Shown one piece after another: positions 8,002 through 15,902 of a DNA stretch of 36,344 nt. Both the position numbers and the translations under genes were made by a program. A model generated the notes under the pieces. That model worked only from the letters and a program-made list of their open reading frames with translations, was not told the DNA's origin and did not search any database. This DNA is from a virus, in IMG/VR virus record IMGVR_UViG_3300017751_000074, positions 1-36,344 of that record. One strand, written 5' to 3'. The first letter of the stretch is position 1. Each line of letters starts with the position of its first letter.

Positions 8002-8807
8002 TATACACTGTCCCCTTCACCCGGAATAATAAATGTTTCAGTAAATCCATAGTCACTATCAGGACTTACATTCAAAGGATTGGGTTCAATAATAATGCGT
8101 TCAAACAAGTTGTCTGAATCTGTAAGACTGTAAGAACCTACAGTTGGAATGTCTGGATCACGGAAGTCAACAATAGCCTTACGGATGATAGAACTATCTG
8201 CAATCGGACCATAGAAGTTAGTTTTGATTTCAAAGTCTAATGTATATATGATAGTTCTTCTGTTCTCTAATGAACCTTCATAATCATCACTAAAAGAAAT
8301 ACCAATCAAAGAAATAGGAATATCTTCTTTGATATTAGGATAATCACTAAACTGTTTCATAGTAATAGTAAAGGTAGGATTGAAGAAAGGTATAATCTGC
8401 TCAAGTATTTGAACAGCATCTTCATTTGTCTTTGCCAGAATATTCAATTGAAAGTTTAGAATATAGGGAACAGCAGTAAAGAACTTAGTCTTTTTATTGT
8501 TATCTGAAACAACAGTTTCTGTAAAGTTATTTGTTTTAGGTAATTGTCTAGTAGGATCAAAGTAAAGAGACGACATTTCAAATCCCATTCTAGGGAGTTT
8601 GATTGCTAATTTCTCATCAGTCAAATCTCCTGTTTCACGAATACGATCCAAGAACTTTTGTTTTGGAGAGTAACTTAGTGGGACTTTGATTTGACTGATA
8701 GCACTACCACTAGAGTCTTTACGAACCAAGTAAATATTATTAAATAGTGTTCCAAATACAGCTACGCATTTACGAATCTTTTCATGGTAGAAGTGCTGAT
8801 TTAGCAT
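8001..8807 (-). CDS. 15: gp15 tail terminator / sheath stabiliser
   Basis: This protein forms the hexameric ring that caps tube and sheath and joins tail to neck. Its 268 residues nearly equal T4 gp15 (272). It starts MLNQHFYHEKIRKCVAVFGT, a characteristic opening of the family, followed by LFNNIYLVRKD. Later come IKVPLSYSPKQKFLDRI near residue 40 and, after residue 110, FTAVPYILNFQLNILAKTNE followed by DAVQILEQIIPFFNP; these are well conserved in cyanophage gp15. The gene follows gp14 after one base and overlaps gp16 by one base. Confidence 0.95.
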   Translation of the reverse strand: MLNQHFYHEKIRKCVAVFGTLFNNIYLVRKDSSGSAISQIKVPLSYSPKQKFLDRIRETGDLTDEKLAIKLPRMGFEMSSLYFDPTRQLPKTNNFTETVVSDNNKKTKFFTAVPYILNFQLNILAKTNEDAVQILEQIIPFFNPTFTITMKQFSDYPNIKEDIPISLIGISFSDDYEGSLENRRTIIYTLDFEIKTNFYGPIADSSIIRKAIVDFRDPDIPTVGSYSLTDSDNLFERIIIEPNPLNVSPDSDYGFTETFIIPGEGDSV

Positions 8808-8808
8808 T

Positions 8809-9705
8809 TTATGTCACCTCTCCAAACGGATTACCTTCACTAAAGTCAATAATATTATCACCTTCAGTTTCAAAGATATCATTTTGTTGTGTTACTTGAA
8901 TTTGATTATTTTCTCTGGTAGAAATTACAGTGTAAGATGCACTATCGGTGCCAAGACCAGTTGAGAAGATGTTCGAAACACTACCCGTTGTAAAGACATG
9001 ATACTTACCATCATCTGCTCCAAGATGGACAAGTGATATTTCATTGGAACTATCATTCCACTTAGCAATCTCAGCAGAGAGTGTAACGTTGTTAGCAAGA
9101 CTTTGCTGGATAGTTGTGCCTATTTGTAATGCATCACTATCATAGGCACTATCAAATAGAGTCAGGATATACTGGTAAGCATAGTCCTGTTCAATCTGAT
9201 CAATCTGTGCAATGTCAGTATCAAAGTCTTCATCATTGTATTCAAACAGTTCAATCTCTATACGGAATGTTGGAAGATTAGATAACTGATAGAATGGTTG
9301 ATCATCAATCACTCGCATGATTTCAAAGATTTGATTTGATAATGGAAGGAAGATCAAGTCACCTTCATTTGGTCTGCTCTGTGAAGATGAATGGTCAAAG
9401 GCAACTTCTTGCCATCTACGTCTAGAAACATGAAGTGTAGCTCTGTCTCTGATTTCTACACCAAACTTACTAAAGAGTTCTTGGTCTCCATCAAAGTTAT
9501 CAATGTTTTCCAGATACATTTCAATCTGGTAAGCATCTTCAAACTTAGATGCAACATCTTCACCAAAGATTTTATCTTCTGCTACAAGTGTTCTAGGCAT
9601 ATAGAATATATCTTGCCCATACATCTTGAGAGATTCGATAACAATATTTTCGTATAAATCTTGTTCTGATTTTACTGATTGACTAAAGTAAAGATTAGTT
9701 GCCAT
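8809..9705 (-). CDS. 14: gp14 neck protein
   Basis: With gp13 this closes the filled head and makes the site for tail attachment. The 298 residues compare with 256 in T4. The opening YFSQSVKSEQDLYENIVIES followed by LKMYGQDIFYMPR is the typical gp14 signature. The segment FSKFGVEIRDRATLHVSRRR followed by W is also conserved, and PNEGDLIFLPLSNQIFEIM matches the core. The last 100 residues, with SLVHLGADDGKYHVFTTG, are less conserved and may form an added beta domain, explaining the extra length. It lies between gp13 and gp15 with spacers of six bases and one base. Confidence 0.95.
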   Translation of the reverse strand: MATNLYFSQSVKSEQDLYENIVIESLKMYGQDIFYMPRTLVAEDKIFGEDVASKFEDAYQIEMYLENIDNFDGDQELFSKFGVEIRDRATLHVSRRRWQEVAFDHSSSQSRPNEGDLIFLPLSNQIFEIMRVIDDQPFYQLSNLPTFRIEIELFEYNDEDFDTDIAQIDQIEQDYAYQYILTLFDSAYDSDALQIGTTIQQSLANNVTLSAEIAKWNDSSNEISLVHLGADDGKYHVFTTGSVSNIFSTGLGTDSASYTVISTRENNQIQVTQQNDIFETEGDNIIDFSEGNPFGEVT

Positions 9706-9711
9706 TATACC

Positions 9712-10464
9712 CTATCCTACAAAAAAGTCAACAGGCAACTCATATGTATTACGCAGTTTATCTTCTAACCGCAACATTTCCTGAGTAGCATCATCATACA
9801 ACTGTCTACCATTTAAGGTAACACCACCCGGAAGTTGCACACCTTCAAACTTGATTAGGTTTGCTCCCCACTGCTGTTTGATAGCCTGTGTAAGATATTC
9901 TTTTACAAACAAATCATTATATACATCTGTATGAGTTTCAGGGTCTACAGTCTTGAATGTTTCAAAGACAATATACTCACCTTCAATAATATCCTGTTCT
10001 GCAAACTTACCGTGAATGTATACTCTGTTCTGGTGTCTATTAAAGTCAATATGTGGATAACCAGTCAGCTGAGCATCTAACAAGGCAAGATATTGTTTGG
10101 TCTGCTCATAGTAGGCGAGATCACCAATATAGGTATTCAAATCATAGATATCATTCAAGGACATTTGATACTTAATATCAAACATTCCAGCAGAGTTACC
10201 TGAACCTTTTACCATAAACAGTTTCTTAATATAGATGATACTATCGTCTACAGTAATATAACCATTAGTAATATCAGTAGATGTTACTTGATGTTTGAGG
10301 AAAGTTCTGACTACTGCATCAGAATGATACTCCTGATACAACTGGAGTGTATCATCAGTTCTATCTTCTAACTGATCAATATCTACGTTGATTTCAATGA
10401 CAGGTGCGCCAAGTCTTCTTAGACAGTGATCTATGAGTTGGTCTCTTGTACTTGGTTTGGCCAT
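9712..10464 (-). CDS. 13: gp13 neck protein (head completion)
   Basis: This is the head-completion protein that binds the portal after packaging. Its 250 residues are shorter than T4 gp13 (309). Family features are the start TRDQLIDHCLRRLGAPVIEI, then INVDIDQLEDRTDDTLQLYQ and EYHSDAV, all within the first 50 residues. Further on come YITVDDSIIYIKKLF and, near the end, LFVKEYLTQAIKQQWGANLI followed by KFEGVQLPGGVTLNG. It is the first gene of the neck/terminase operon, 32 bases after a GATAAATA late-promoter variant, with an AAGGAAAAG ribosome site. Confidence 0.95.
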   Translation of the reverse strand: MAKPSTRDQLIDHCLRRLGAPVIEINVDIDQLEDRTDDTLQLYQEYHSDAVVRTFLKHQVTSTDITNGYITVDDSIIYIKKLFMVKGSGNSAGMFDIKYQMSLNDIYDLNTYIGDLAYYEQTKQYLALLDAQLTGYPHIDFNRHQNRVYIHGKFAEQDIIEGEYIVFETFKTVDPETHTDVYNDLFVKEYLTQAIKQQWGANLIKFEGVQLPGGVTLNGRQLYDDATQEMLRLEDKLRNTYELPVDFFVG

Positions 10465-10495
10465 GTCTTTTCCTTAGATGACTACATTTATTATA

Positions 10496-10503
10496 TATTT
10501 ATC
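10496..10503 (-). promoter_or_regulatory. Variant T4-type late promoter for gp13-gp17
   Basis: The minus strand reads GATAAATA, one base off the T4 late octamer, followed by TATAATAAATG. It ends 32 bases before the gp13 ATG and overlaps the stop of the upstream 128-residue gene. The same variant recurs at 34410-34403 at the same distance (33 bases), which supports use. Such variants are generally weaker in T4. Confidence 0.65.
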
Positions 10504-10888
10504 AATCTGAAGAGTCTAGACTAGAATCAACTAGTGGTGCATTAGCACGATCGGAATCACTCATTGCTAGCCATGCATCATCTGCACCGGGTACTTTATA
10601 TGGAGATGGAATTCCACCACTACCTTTAGTATTGACCAAGAAGATTTGTGAACTGTCAAGAAGTTCATTCAAAACTGGTTTGTCATAGCACTTTACGAAA
10701 ACCCATGCCTCTCCAGAATCACCTACAAATGATCTTCCAATATCAAAACCGCTTCTAGCATAAGTCATAGCTTGCTTTTTAACGGATTTATTATTTCTTC
10801 GCATGGCATACATATACTCTTTTCGAGTAGCAGTATTCATACTTCCTTGCGCAATTTCTTTTAATTCTTGCGTTAGTGTGAGAGACAT
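10502..10888 (-). CDS. Unidentified small protein at the end of the fibre cluster
   Basis: I do not recognise this 128-residue protein. The first 50 residues are basic and probably helical (KEIAQGSMNTATRKEYMYAM, then RRNNKSVKKQAMTYAR). A compact section follows with DIGRSFVGDSGEAWVFVKCY and LLDSSQIFLVN. The end is Ser/Asp-rich (DSSLDSSD). No signal peptide or membrane segment is seen. An AGGAG ribosome site lies ten bases before the ATG. It is the last gene of a three-gene unit after the DUF6065-like copy A and a Gly-rich protein, just before gp13. It could be a virion component or an assembly factor for those proteins, but nothing in the sequence decides this. Confidence 0.7.
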   Translation of the reverse strand: MSLTLTQELKEIAQGSMNTATRKEYMYAMRRNNKSVKKQAMTYARSGFDIGRSFVGDSGEAWVFVKCYDKPVLNELLDSSQIFLVNTKGSGGIPSPYKVPGADDAWLAMSDSDRANAPLVDSSLDSSD

Positions 10889-10916
10889 TTTAATATACTC
10901 CTATGTCATATCTCTA

Positions 10917-12662
10917 TTATACTGGTGTAATCGTATCACCAGCACGACTTCTAATGATAACTTGCTTGAGTTCATCGCCACCCGGACCATATCCTCTTAC
11001 ATCATTTGGATCAGTAGCACCTACTGTAGAGTTGCCATTTGAATCTATATATGGAGAATTAGTAATAGTGGACTGTAATGCAGTTCCAATAGAGTTTGTA
11101 AATACTCCAAATACTGTCAATCTACCAGAACCAATTGTTATAGAATCTAATTGTCCTAATGCAGATATTACATCACTATCTGTTCCTCTATTAGAACGTG
11201 CAGTCAGAATACCAGTAGCAGAATCTCCGGTCAATAATACATCATTAAATGGATTTATATCAACTCCTGAATAACTAATTGGTCCTAGATATGACAAAGA
11301 GACTGTAGATGCTGTTCCAGAATCACCATCAGCCCCTCCAGAATCGCCACCTATACCACCTACACCACCTGTAAGAGTAATAGTAGAACCTTCAGATACA
11401 GCAACAGAGTTGATCCATGATAGACCACCGCCACCACCGCCACCACCAGCATTAGAACCGTTAGAACCACCTGAACCGCCACCCGGACCAATAGCAACCA
11501 TACTAACTGAGTCTACACCCGCAGGAATAGTAAAAGTAGTAGGACTAGTAGTAGTTGTTGTAGATATCGTAGGAGTCCAAGTAGCTGTACCATCAGAAGA
11601 ACCTCGGTTAGTTGCACTAGTACCAGAGCCGCTAGAAATATTACCGCCGGTCGCATCAGCAATAGTAAACGTGATAACGTGGTCCCCTGATCCATCAGCG
11701 GCTGCTGAATATGTTGCTGTACAGTTACTAGTAGAACTTACATCACTTGCCAATTGAGAAGCGCTGTATGTTACTGTGCTAGGTATTCTAAAGACGGTGA
11801 TACCCGAAGCACCATTACCACCAGCAGAGTAGTCGCCACCACCGCCACCACCACCGGAACCAGTGTGGGCTAAAGCGTCACCGGCATATGTACCATTGCC
11901 AGATGCAATCGTGCCATTACCAGCACCGCCTCCGCCGTTGGTTCCTACCCAGCTATATCCAGATAAAAATTGGCCTCCGCCGCCGCCACCAGCTCTTGCT
12001 ACAGAAGCACCAGTGATCGAAGAAGTTCTGGATGCTCCGCCTCTAGCATTCTGATATCCAGTCTGGCCTGCGCCACCTGCACCGCCACCACCGCCACCGA
12101 CATAAGGATTGCCAGTTGAACCAGAAGCGCCACCAGCATGTCCTTCGTCGGTTAACGAATGTGCAGTGGCTGAAAGTGTGGCGCTCGCACCGCCAGACGA
12201 ACCGCCTTGAGCATCGGTGGCGGTACTCTGCTCATCATTACCGCCGGCACCAAAACCACCACCGTCAACTGATACAGTAGTAATATCAGATCCAGAAATA
12301 GAAGTATCATTACCTTTAGTTACACCGGATACACCTCGATGGCCATCAAACCCGTATCGCCCGCCCCGTCCTACAGTTACAAAATAGTCAGTACCGGCGT
12401 TTAAAGTTAGAGCGGTTTTTAATGTTCCGGGAGTACCACCAGACAATTCTGAACCAGATCCAGCCCAAGAAGTTTTATAACCGCCAGCACCACCGCCACC
12501 AGCATGTCTACCACCAGCGCCACCACCACCGCCAATAAGAAGAAAGTCCGTAGTAGCAGATGTTGTGGTTGTAGAACCTCCAGAAGATAGCAGAATTACC
12601 TCGCTGTAACCATCGGTTGCGAGTTGTGCAGAATCAGCATTTGATGGAAACGAAACGGCCAT
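10917..12662 (-). CDS. Glycine-rich putative adhesin, copy 1
   Basis: This 581-residue protein has two long Gly-rich blocks. The first (about residues 40-305) opens TTDFLLIGGGGGAGG and continues with GGGGAGG-type runs broken by aromatic and Asn residues. The second (about 390-470) opens with FTIPAGVDSVSMVAIGPGGG, a common lead-in of bacterial and phage Gly-rich domains, reading roughly F-x-x-P-A-G-V-x-x-V-x-x-x-x-x-G-G-G. Between them is a Thr/Ser-rich beta segment. The last 110 residues are not Gly-rich. Glycine lacks the Gly-X-Y periodicity of collagen, so a polyglycine-helix bundle like that of the phage S16 gp38 adhesin is the more likely fold (inference). It follows DUF6065-like copy A by six bases and is probably a receptor-binding virion protein. 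Confidence 0.75.
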   Translation of the reverse strand: MAVSFPSNADSAQLATDGYSEVILLSSGGSTTTTSATTDFLLIGGGGGAGGRHAGGGGAGGYKTSWAGSGSELSGGTPGTLKTALTLNAGTDYFVTVGRGGRYGFDGHRGVSGVTKGNDTSISGSDITTVSVDGGGFGAGGNDEQSTATDAQGGSSGGASATLSATAHSLTDEGHAGGASGSTGNPYVGGGGGGAGGAGQTGYQNARGGASRTSSITGASVARAGGGGGGQFLSGYSWVGTNGGGGAGNGTIASGNGTYAGDALAHTGSGGGGGGGDYSAGGNGASGITVFRIPSTVTYSASQLASDVSSTSNCTATYSAAADGSGDHVITFTIADATGGNISSGSGTSATNRGSSDGTATWTPTISTTTTTSPTTFTIPAGVDSVSMVAIGPGGGSGGSNGSNAGGGGGGGGLSWINSVAVSEGSTITLTGGVGGIGGDSGGADGDSGTASTVSLSYLGPISYSGVDINPFNDVLLTGDSATGILTARSNRGTDSDVISALGQLDSITIGSGRLTVFGVFTNSIGTALQSTITNSPYIDSNGNSTVGATDPNDVRGYGPGGDELKQVIIRSRAGDTITPV

Positions 12663-12668
12663 CTATCT

Positions 12669-13436
12669 TTACTTCTCCAAAGTGATCTTTTTCTCTACAA
12701 TGTGGTCACGATACCAAGAAAAATTGCCAGCTACAAGGTCGTGGTCAATATTCTCTTTTTTCCATTCTAAAGAACTAGCATTCTTAACATTTACTTTACT
12801 ATATACATCTTCTCTTTTAAAAGGAATAACCTGAATAATAGGGTCACCTCTTTTAATATAAAACTCATACTCTTGTTCATTATTAGGATTCAAAATCCTA
12901 AACGGAAAGTTAATAACATTTTGATAATTATCGGTATCAACTACACCACTAAAGCATTCGAAGTATTTATTGCCAGAATTAATAGGACTTACAAACAAAC
13001 ATGAATAACCTTCACGGGTATTAATCTTCCAAGGATTATTAAACTTTAATGCCAATCCCCGAAATGGACCTTGCCCCAATTGTTTAGAATCATGTTCAGA
13101 AAGAAGTTCAACAGTATTACCTGCTAAGTTAATCTGTGATCTAGTTTCTTTAATATAAGCATGACCTGAATTACCTACCTTAATATACATATCAGCAGGA
13201 GCAGGAATAGTATATCCTATTCTCATAGCATCTAGAAAAGGAACACACTTACGAACAGTATCTAACTTCCTAGCTGGCATTGCTACATGCATACCTTCAT
13301 CAGTTTGTTCTTTCATCTTCTTGATCCAATCAGGAAGAAACTTACGAGAGTTATCTGGACTTGGAATGTAACTAAACGCAGGGTCAGTTGATACAAACTC
13401 AATCAATGGTTCTTTTTTCTTAAATAGGTTAAACAT
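12669..13436 (-). CDS. DUF6065-like protein, copy A
   Basis: This 255-residue protein is a paralogue of the next gene to the right (copy B). Shared elements are FLPDWIKKMK near residue 33, CVPFLDAMRIGYTIPAPADM near 64-83, NPWKINTREGYSCLF near 134-148, ECFSGVVDTD near 160-169, and then NFPFRILNP and GDPIIQVIPFKRE. The order W-x-I-P-x-P..., N-P-W-x-I-x-T-x-x-G-Y, G-V-V-x-T-D, G-x-P-I-x-x-x-x-P resembles the DUF6065 family of unknown function. I see no metal-binding HxD...H pair, signal peptide or membrane helix. It has its own consensus late promoter 43 bases upstream and is followed six bases later by Gly-rich copy 1. No role is known; service to the Gly-rich partner is a guess from context. 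Confidence 0.78.
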   Translation of the reverse strand: MFNLFKKKEPLIEFVSTDPAFSYIPSPDNSRKFLPDWIKKMKEQTDEGMHVAMPARKLDTVRKCVPFLDAMRIGYTIPAPADMYIKVGNSGHAYIKETRSQINLAGNTVELLSEHDSKQLGQGPFRGLALKFNNPWKINTREGYSCLFVSPINSGNKYFECFSGVVDTDNYQNVINFPFRILNPNNEQEYEFYIKRGDPIIQVIPFKREDVYSKVNVKNASSLEWKKENIDHDLVAGNFSWYRDHIVEKKITLEK

Positions 13437-13478
13437 TATATATTCCTAAGTTAATATTTTCACTACATAATTTTTGAA

Positions 13479-13486
13479 TATTTATA
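13479..13486 (-). promoter_or_regulatory. T4-type late promoter between the two DUF6065-like genes
   Basis: The minus strand reads TATAAATA, followed by TTCAAAAATTATG, 43 bases before the copy A start. It lies in the 50-base spacer just at the end of copy B. It places the two paralogues in separate transcription units, copy B at the end of the upstream unit and copy A at the head of the next. Confidence 0.85.
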
Positions 13487-14224
13487 TTAAGATTTGACAT
13501 CATGAATTTTTTCTTTATAATAGTGGTAATTGCTTGTCACTTGAATGTGGTCTTTTACATCATTATCTGTCAAGTCTCTTACAGGTAATTCCCCAAAAGA
13601 CTCTTTTCTCTTAATAGGAAAGAATTGAATAATTGGATGACCTGCTTTAATCATAAAATTATATGATTCTTTATTATCTGGATTTAAAACTCTAAATGGA
13701 AAATTTACCAAATTAGAATACTTATCAGTATCTACTACTCCAGCAAAACATTCTATGTAAGACTTCCCATGATTTACAGGATTAATAAACATTGTACTAT
13801 ATCCAGTCCTTGTCGTAATTTTCCAAGGATTGATAAACTTTAAAATTGGGGAATTTGCGTAAAGATTATTTTTACCTACTTGCTGCTGATTATGTTGCTC
13901 GATAGGCGGATTAGCTATACCCCGTGATACTTCAATTTGATTTCTAAATTCATAATTTACTTTTTTGCCATAATTTTCAACTTCAAAATAAACATCCCAA
14001 GGAGCTGGAATAATCCAACCTACAGACATAGCATCCATAAAAGGCATGCACGCTCTTACAGATTGACTAGGATACATTTTATTTGAATTTTCTTTTGACA
14101 TATTAAACTTTACTGTTTTAATCCAATTAGGCAAAAAGTTTTTAGATTGATTTGGAACATCAAAGAGATTGCGATTCATTTTTGTTGCACTAACTTCAAT
14201 CAAAGGTTTTTTGTTGAAAAACAT
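13487..14224 (-). CDS. DUF6065-like protein, copy B
   Basis: This 245-residue paralogue of copy A keeps the same order of motifs: FLPNWIKTVK near residue 30, CMPFMDAMSVGWIIPAPWDV near 59-78, NPWKITTRTGYSTMF, ECFAGVVDTDKY, NFPFRVLNP and GHPIIQFFPIKRK. By eye, roughly two residues in five are identical over the core, with the amino end and last 30 residues divergent, so this is an old duplication rather than a recent one. Its DNA is more AT-rich than the Gly-rich gene it follows, from which it is separated by 12 bases with a GAGG ribosome site. It is the last gene before the promoter of copy A. Function is unknown. Confidence 0.78.
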   Translation of the reverse strand: MFFNKKPLIEVSATKMNRNLFDVPNQSKNFLPNWIKTVKFNMSKENSNKMYPSQSVRACMPFMDAMSVGWIIPAPWDVYFEVENYGKKVNYEFRNQIEVSRGIANPPIEQHNQQQVGKNNLYANSPILKFINPWKITTRTGYSTMFINPVNHGKSYIECFAGVVDTDKYSNLVNFPFRVLNPDNKESYNFMIKAGHPIIQFFPIKRKESFGELPVRDLTDNDVKDHIQVTSNYHYYKEKIHDVKS

Positions 14225-14236
14225 TATATTTCCTCA

Positions 14237-15889
14237 TTACGATAAAGTGTAGGTCGTAGTTCCTGAAGAACTAATCACTGTTCTAGTTCTATTAGACCCA
14301 GTTGGAGTCTTATATATAATTCTCACTGCACCTGTTGCACCACCAACTCCAGTGCTTGTTTCTGAAGAACCAGCAGAACCACCACCACCACCAAATCTAC
14401 CAGATGAACCTAAACCAAGACTAGGACTTGCTTGGCCAAGATCATCCGGTTCTTCAAAAAAGATTGTACCATCCAGGCCTGGATTGCCAGCTCCAGTAGT
14501 AACTCCAGAACCACCTATACCTATATTGCTAGAATTGAAGTTAGTTAAACTAAGTGATGTTGATGTGCTTCCTACTGTCCAACCAGTAGGCACGAGGCTT
14601 GAACCACCGCCACCACCAGAACCATACTGACTTGCCCCTCCGGACCCGGCGCCACCGCCGCCACCGCCGTAGTAACCACCACCACCGCCACCAGCACCAC
14701 CAGCATTAGAACTAGTTGGTACAGCACCATTACCACCGCTTAGTGAACTACCAGCTAAACCAGTAACAGCATTACCTACACCTCCTGCGCCTCCAGCGTT
14801 TTGTGTACCACCTTGTCCAGCATTAGTATGGTTTACAGCAGCCACACCAGCAGACCCATTAGTGGATGCATCACCACCAGATTGAGAAGTGGTATTAGTA
14901 AATTGGTCAGTACCACCTTGCCCACCGCCGCCACCAGCAATTGCAAGGTACTCAGAATTGGTGTTTGAGTAGATATAAGTAAGTCCACCCCCTGCACCAC
15001 CTGAATATGACGCACTACCTCCACCTCGTCCACCAGTACTTGCATTAGTGTCAGATGAAGTAACATTAGCTTGTGACCCAATGTTACCGGCCGCAGGACC
15101 ACCTAATCCAATTTTTACAGTAATACTATTATGATTACTTAGGTCAAGTGTTCCATGCATATATGCACCATTACCACCTGTCCCTGTATTAGCAGGCGCA
15201 CCTACATACCCAGAACCGCCGCCACCTGCACCAAACATATAAACATATGTGGTAGTATAACTAGAAACATCAATCGTTGTGCCAGTGTTACCACCATGAG
15301 TAGTAAATCCAGATGAATAAGTAGCAGAATATGCTGATATTTCCGGTTCAAAAACACCATCACTATCAGCAAACCCGTCTACGCCACCTTGCCAGTCACT
15401 ATCACCAAAAGCAAAAGCCCCGCCTCCAGCAGTATTAGCACCTCCACCTGATCCAGATGATCCTACACCTGAACCATAGAGTCCGGTGCCACCTCCACCC
15501 AATAGAAGTTTACCTGTGGAATATCCACCTCCGCCGCCTCCATTAGAGGTTGTTCCTGCTGTGGTTCCTGTTCCTCCGGCACCGCCTGTTCCAGCAAAAC
15601 CAGCAGCTCCGCCGCCACCAGCGCCATTAGTAGATGATCCACCTGCTCCACCTGCACCGCCAGAATAAGCAGCGCCTGTTCCTAATGAATTATCAAAGGA
15701 AGCATTTCCACCTACACCAGCAGTTCCAGATGCAGTTCCTCCTGCACCTGAGTGTGCTACTAGGAGAGTAGTGGAAGATAAAGAACCAATTTCTGGTTGT
15801 GTATACCTAGCATTCTGCTGTGCAGCAGTTTCATTCTCAGTATAGAGAATGGAAAATGGAACGTTATCTGAGTCAAAAAGAATTCCCAT
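14237..15889 (-). CDS. Glycine-rich putative adhesin, copy 2 (ALK/LTK-like Gly-rich domain)
   Basis: This 550-residue protein is dominated by glycine. Residues 30-170 are runs such as GGAGGAGG. From about residue 195 it follows the pattern of the Pfam Gly_rich domain seen in ALK/LTK receptors and many bacterial surface proteins: TTYVYMFGAGGGGSGY, then GAYMHGTLDLSNHNSITVKI-GLGG, GGRGGGSASYSGG, and EYLAIAGGGGGQGG near 315, followed by an Asn/Ala/Gly block and GGGGGGYYGGGGGGAGSGG near 405. It ends SNRTRTVISSSGTTTYTLS. In ALK this domain forms polyglycine helices (established knowledge). The gene lies between the 923-residue orphan and DUF6065-like copy B, and shares only composition with Gly-rich copy 1. 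A receptor-binding role is inferred. Confidence 0.77.
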   Translation of the reverse strand: MGILFDSDNVPFSILYTENETAAQQNARYTQPEIGSLSSTTLLVAHSGAGGTASGTAGVGGNASFDNSLGTGAAYSGGAGGAGGSSTNGAGGGGAAGFAGTGGAGGTGTTAGTTSNGGGGGGYSTGKLLLGGGGTGLYGSGVGSSGSGGGANTAGGGAFAFGDSDWQGGVDGFADSDGVFEPEISAYSATYSSGFTTHGGNTGTTIDVSSYTTTYVYMFGAGGGGSGYVGAPANTGTGGNGAYMHGTLDLSNHNSITVKIGLGGPAAGNIGSQANVTSSDTNASTGGRGGGSASYSGGAGGGLTYIYSNTNSEYLAIAGGGGGQGGTDQFTNTTSQSGGDASTNGSAGVAAVNHTNAGQGGTQNAGGAGGVGNAVTGLAGSSLSGGNGAVPTSSNAGGAGGGGGGYYGGGGGGAGSGGASQYGSGGGGGSSLVPTGWTVGSTSTSLSLTNFNSSNIGIGGSGVTTGAGNPGLDGTIFFEEPDDLGQASPSLGLGSSGRFGGGGGSAGSSETSTGVGGATGAVRIIYKTPTGSNRTRTVISSSGTTTYTLS

Positions 15890-15902
15890 CTCTTTACTAC
15901 TA

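Noticed and set aside
11410-12054. Pro-rich plus-strand open frames opposite the Gly-rich gene (also at 14352-14630 and 15486-15668)
   Set aside because: They are the complement of GGN glycine codons, which reads as poly-Pro. The minus-strand genes are supported by ribosome sites and tight spacing.
10917-12662. Collagen-like protein
   Set aside because: The glycines come in runs and irregular spacing, not in the steady Gly-X-Y triplets a collagen helix needs.
12669-14224. Prolyl hydroxylase or other iron/2-oxoglutarate enzyme, as carried by some cyanophages
   Set aside because: Neither paralogue shows the HxD...H metal triad. The conserved residues are Trp, Pro, Asn and Gly in the DUF6065-like pattern.
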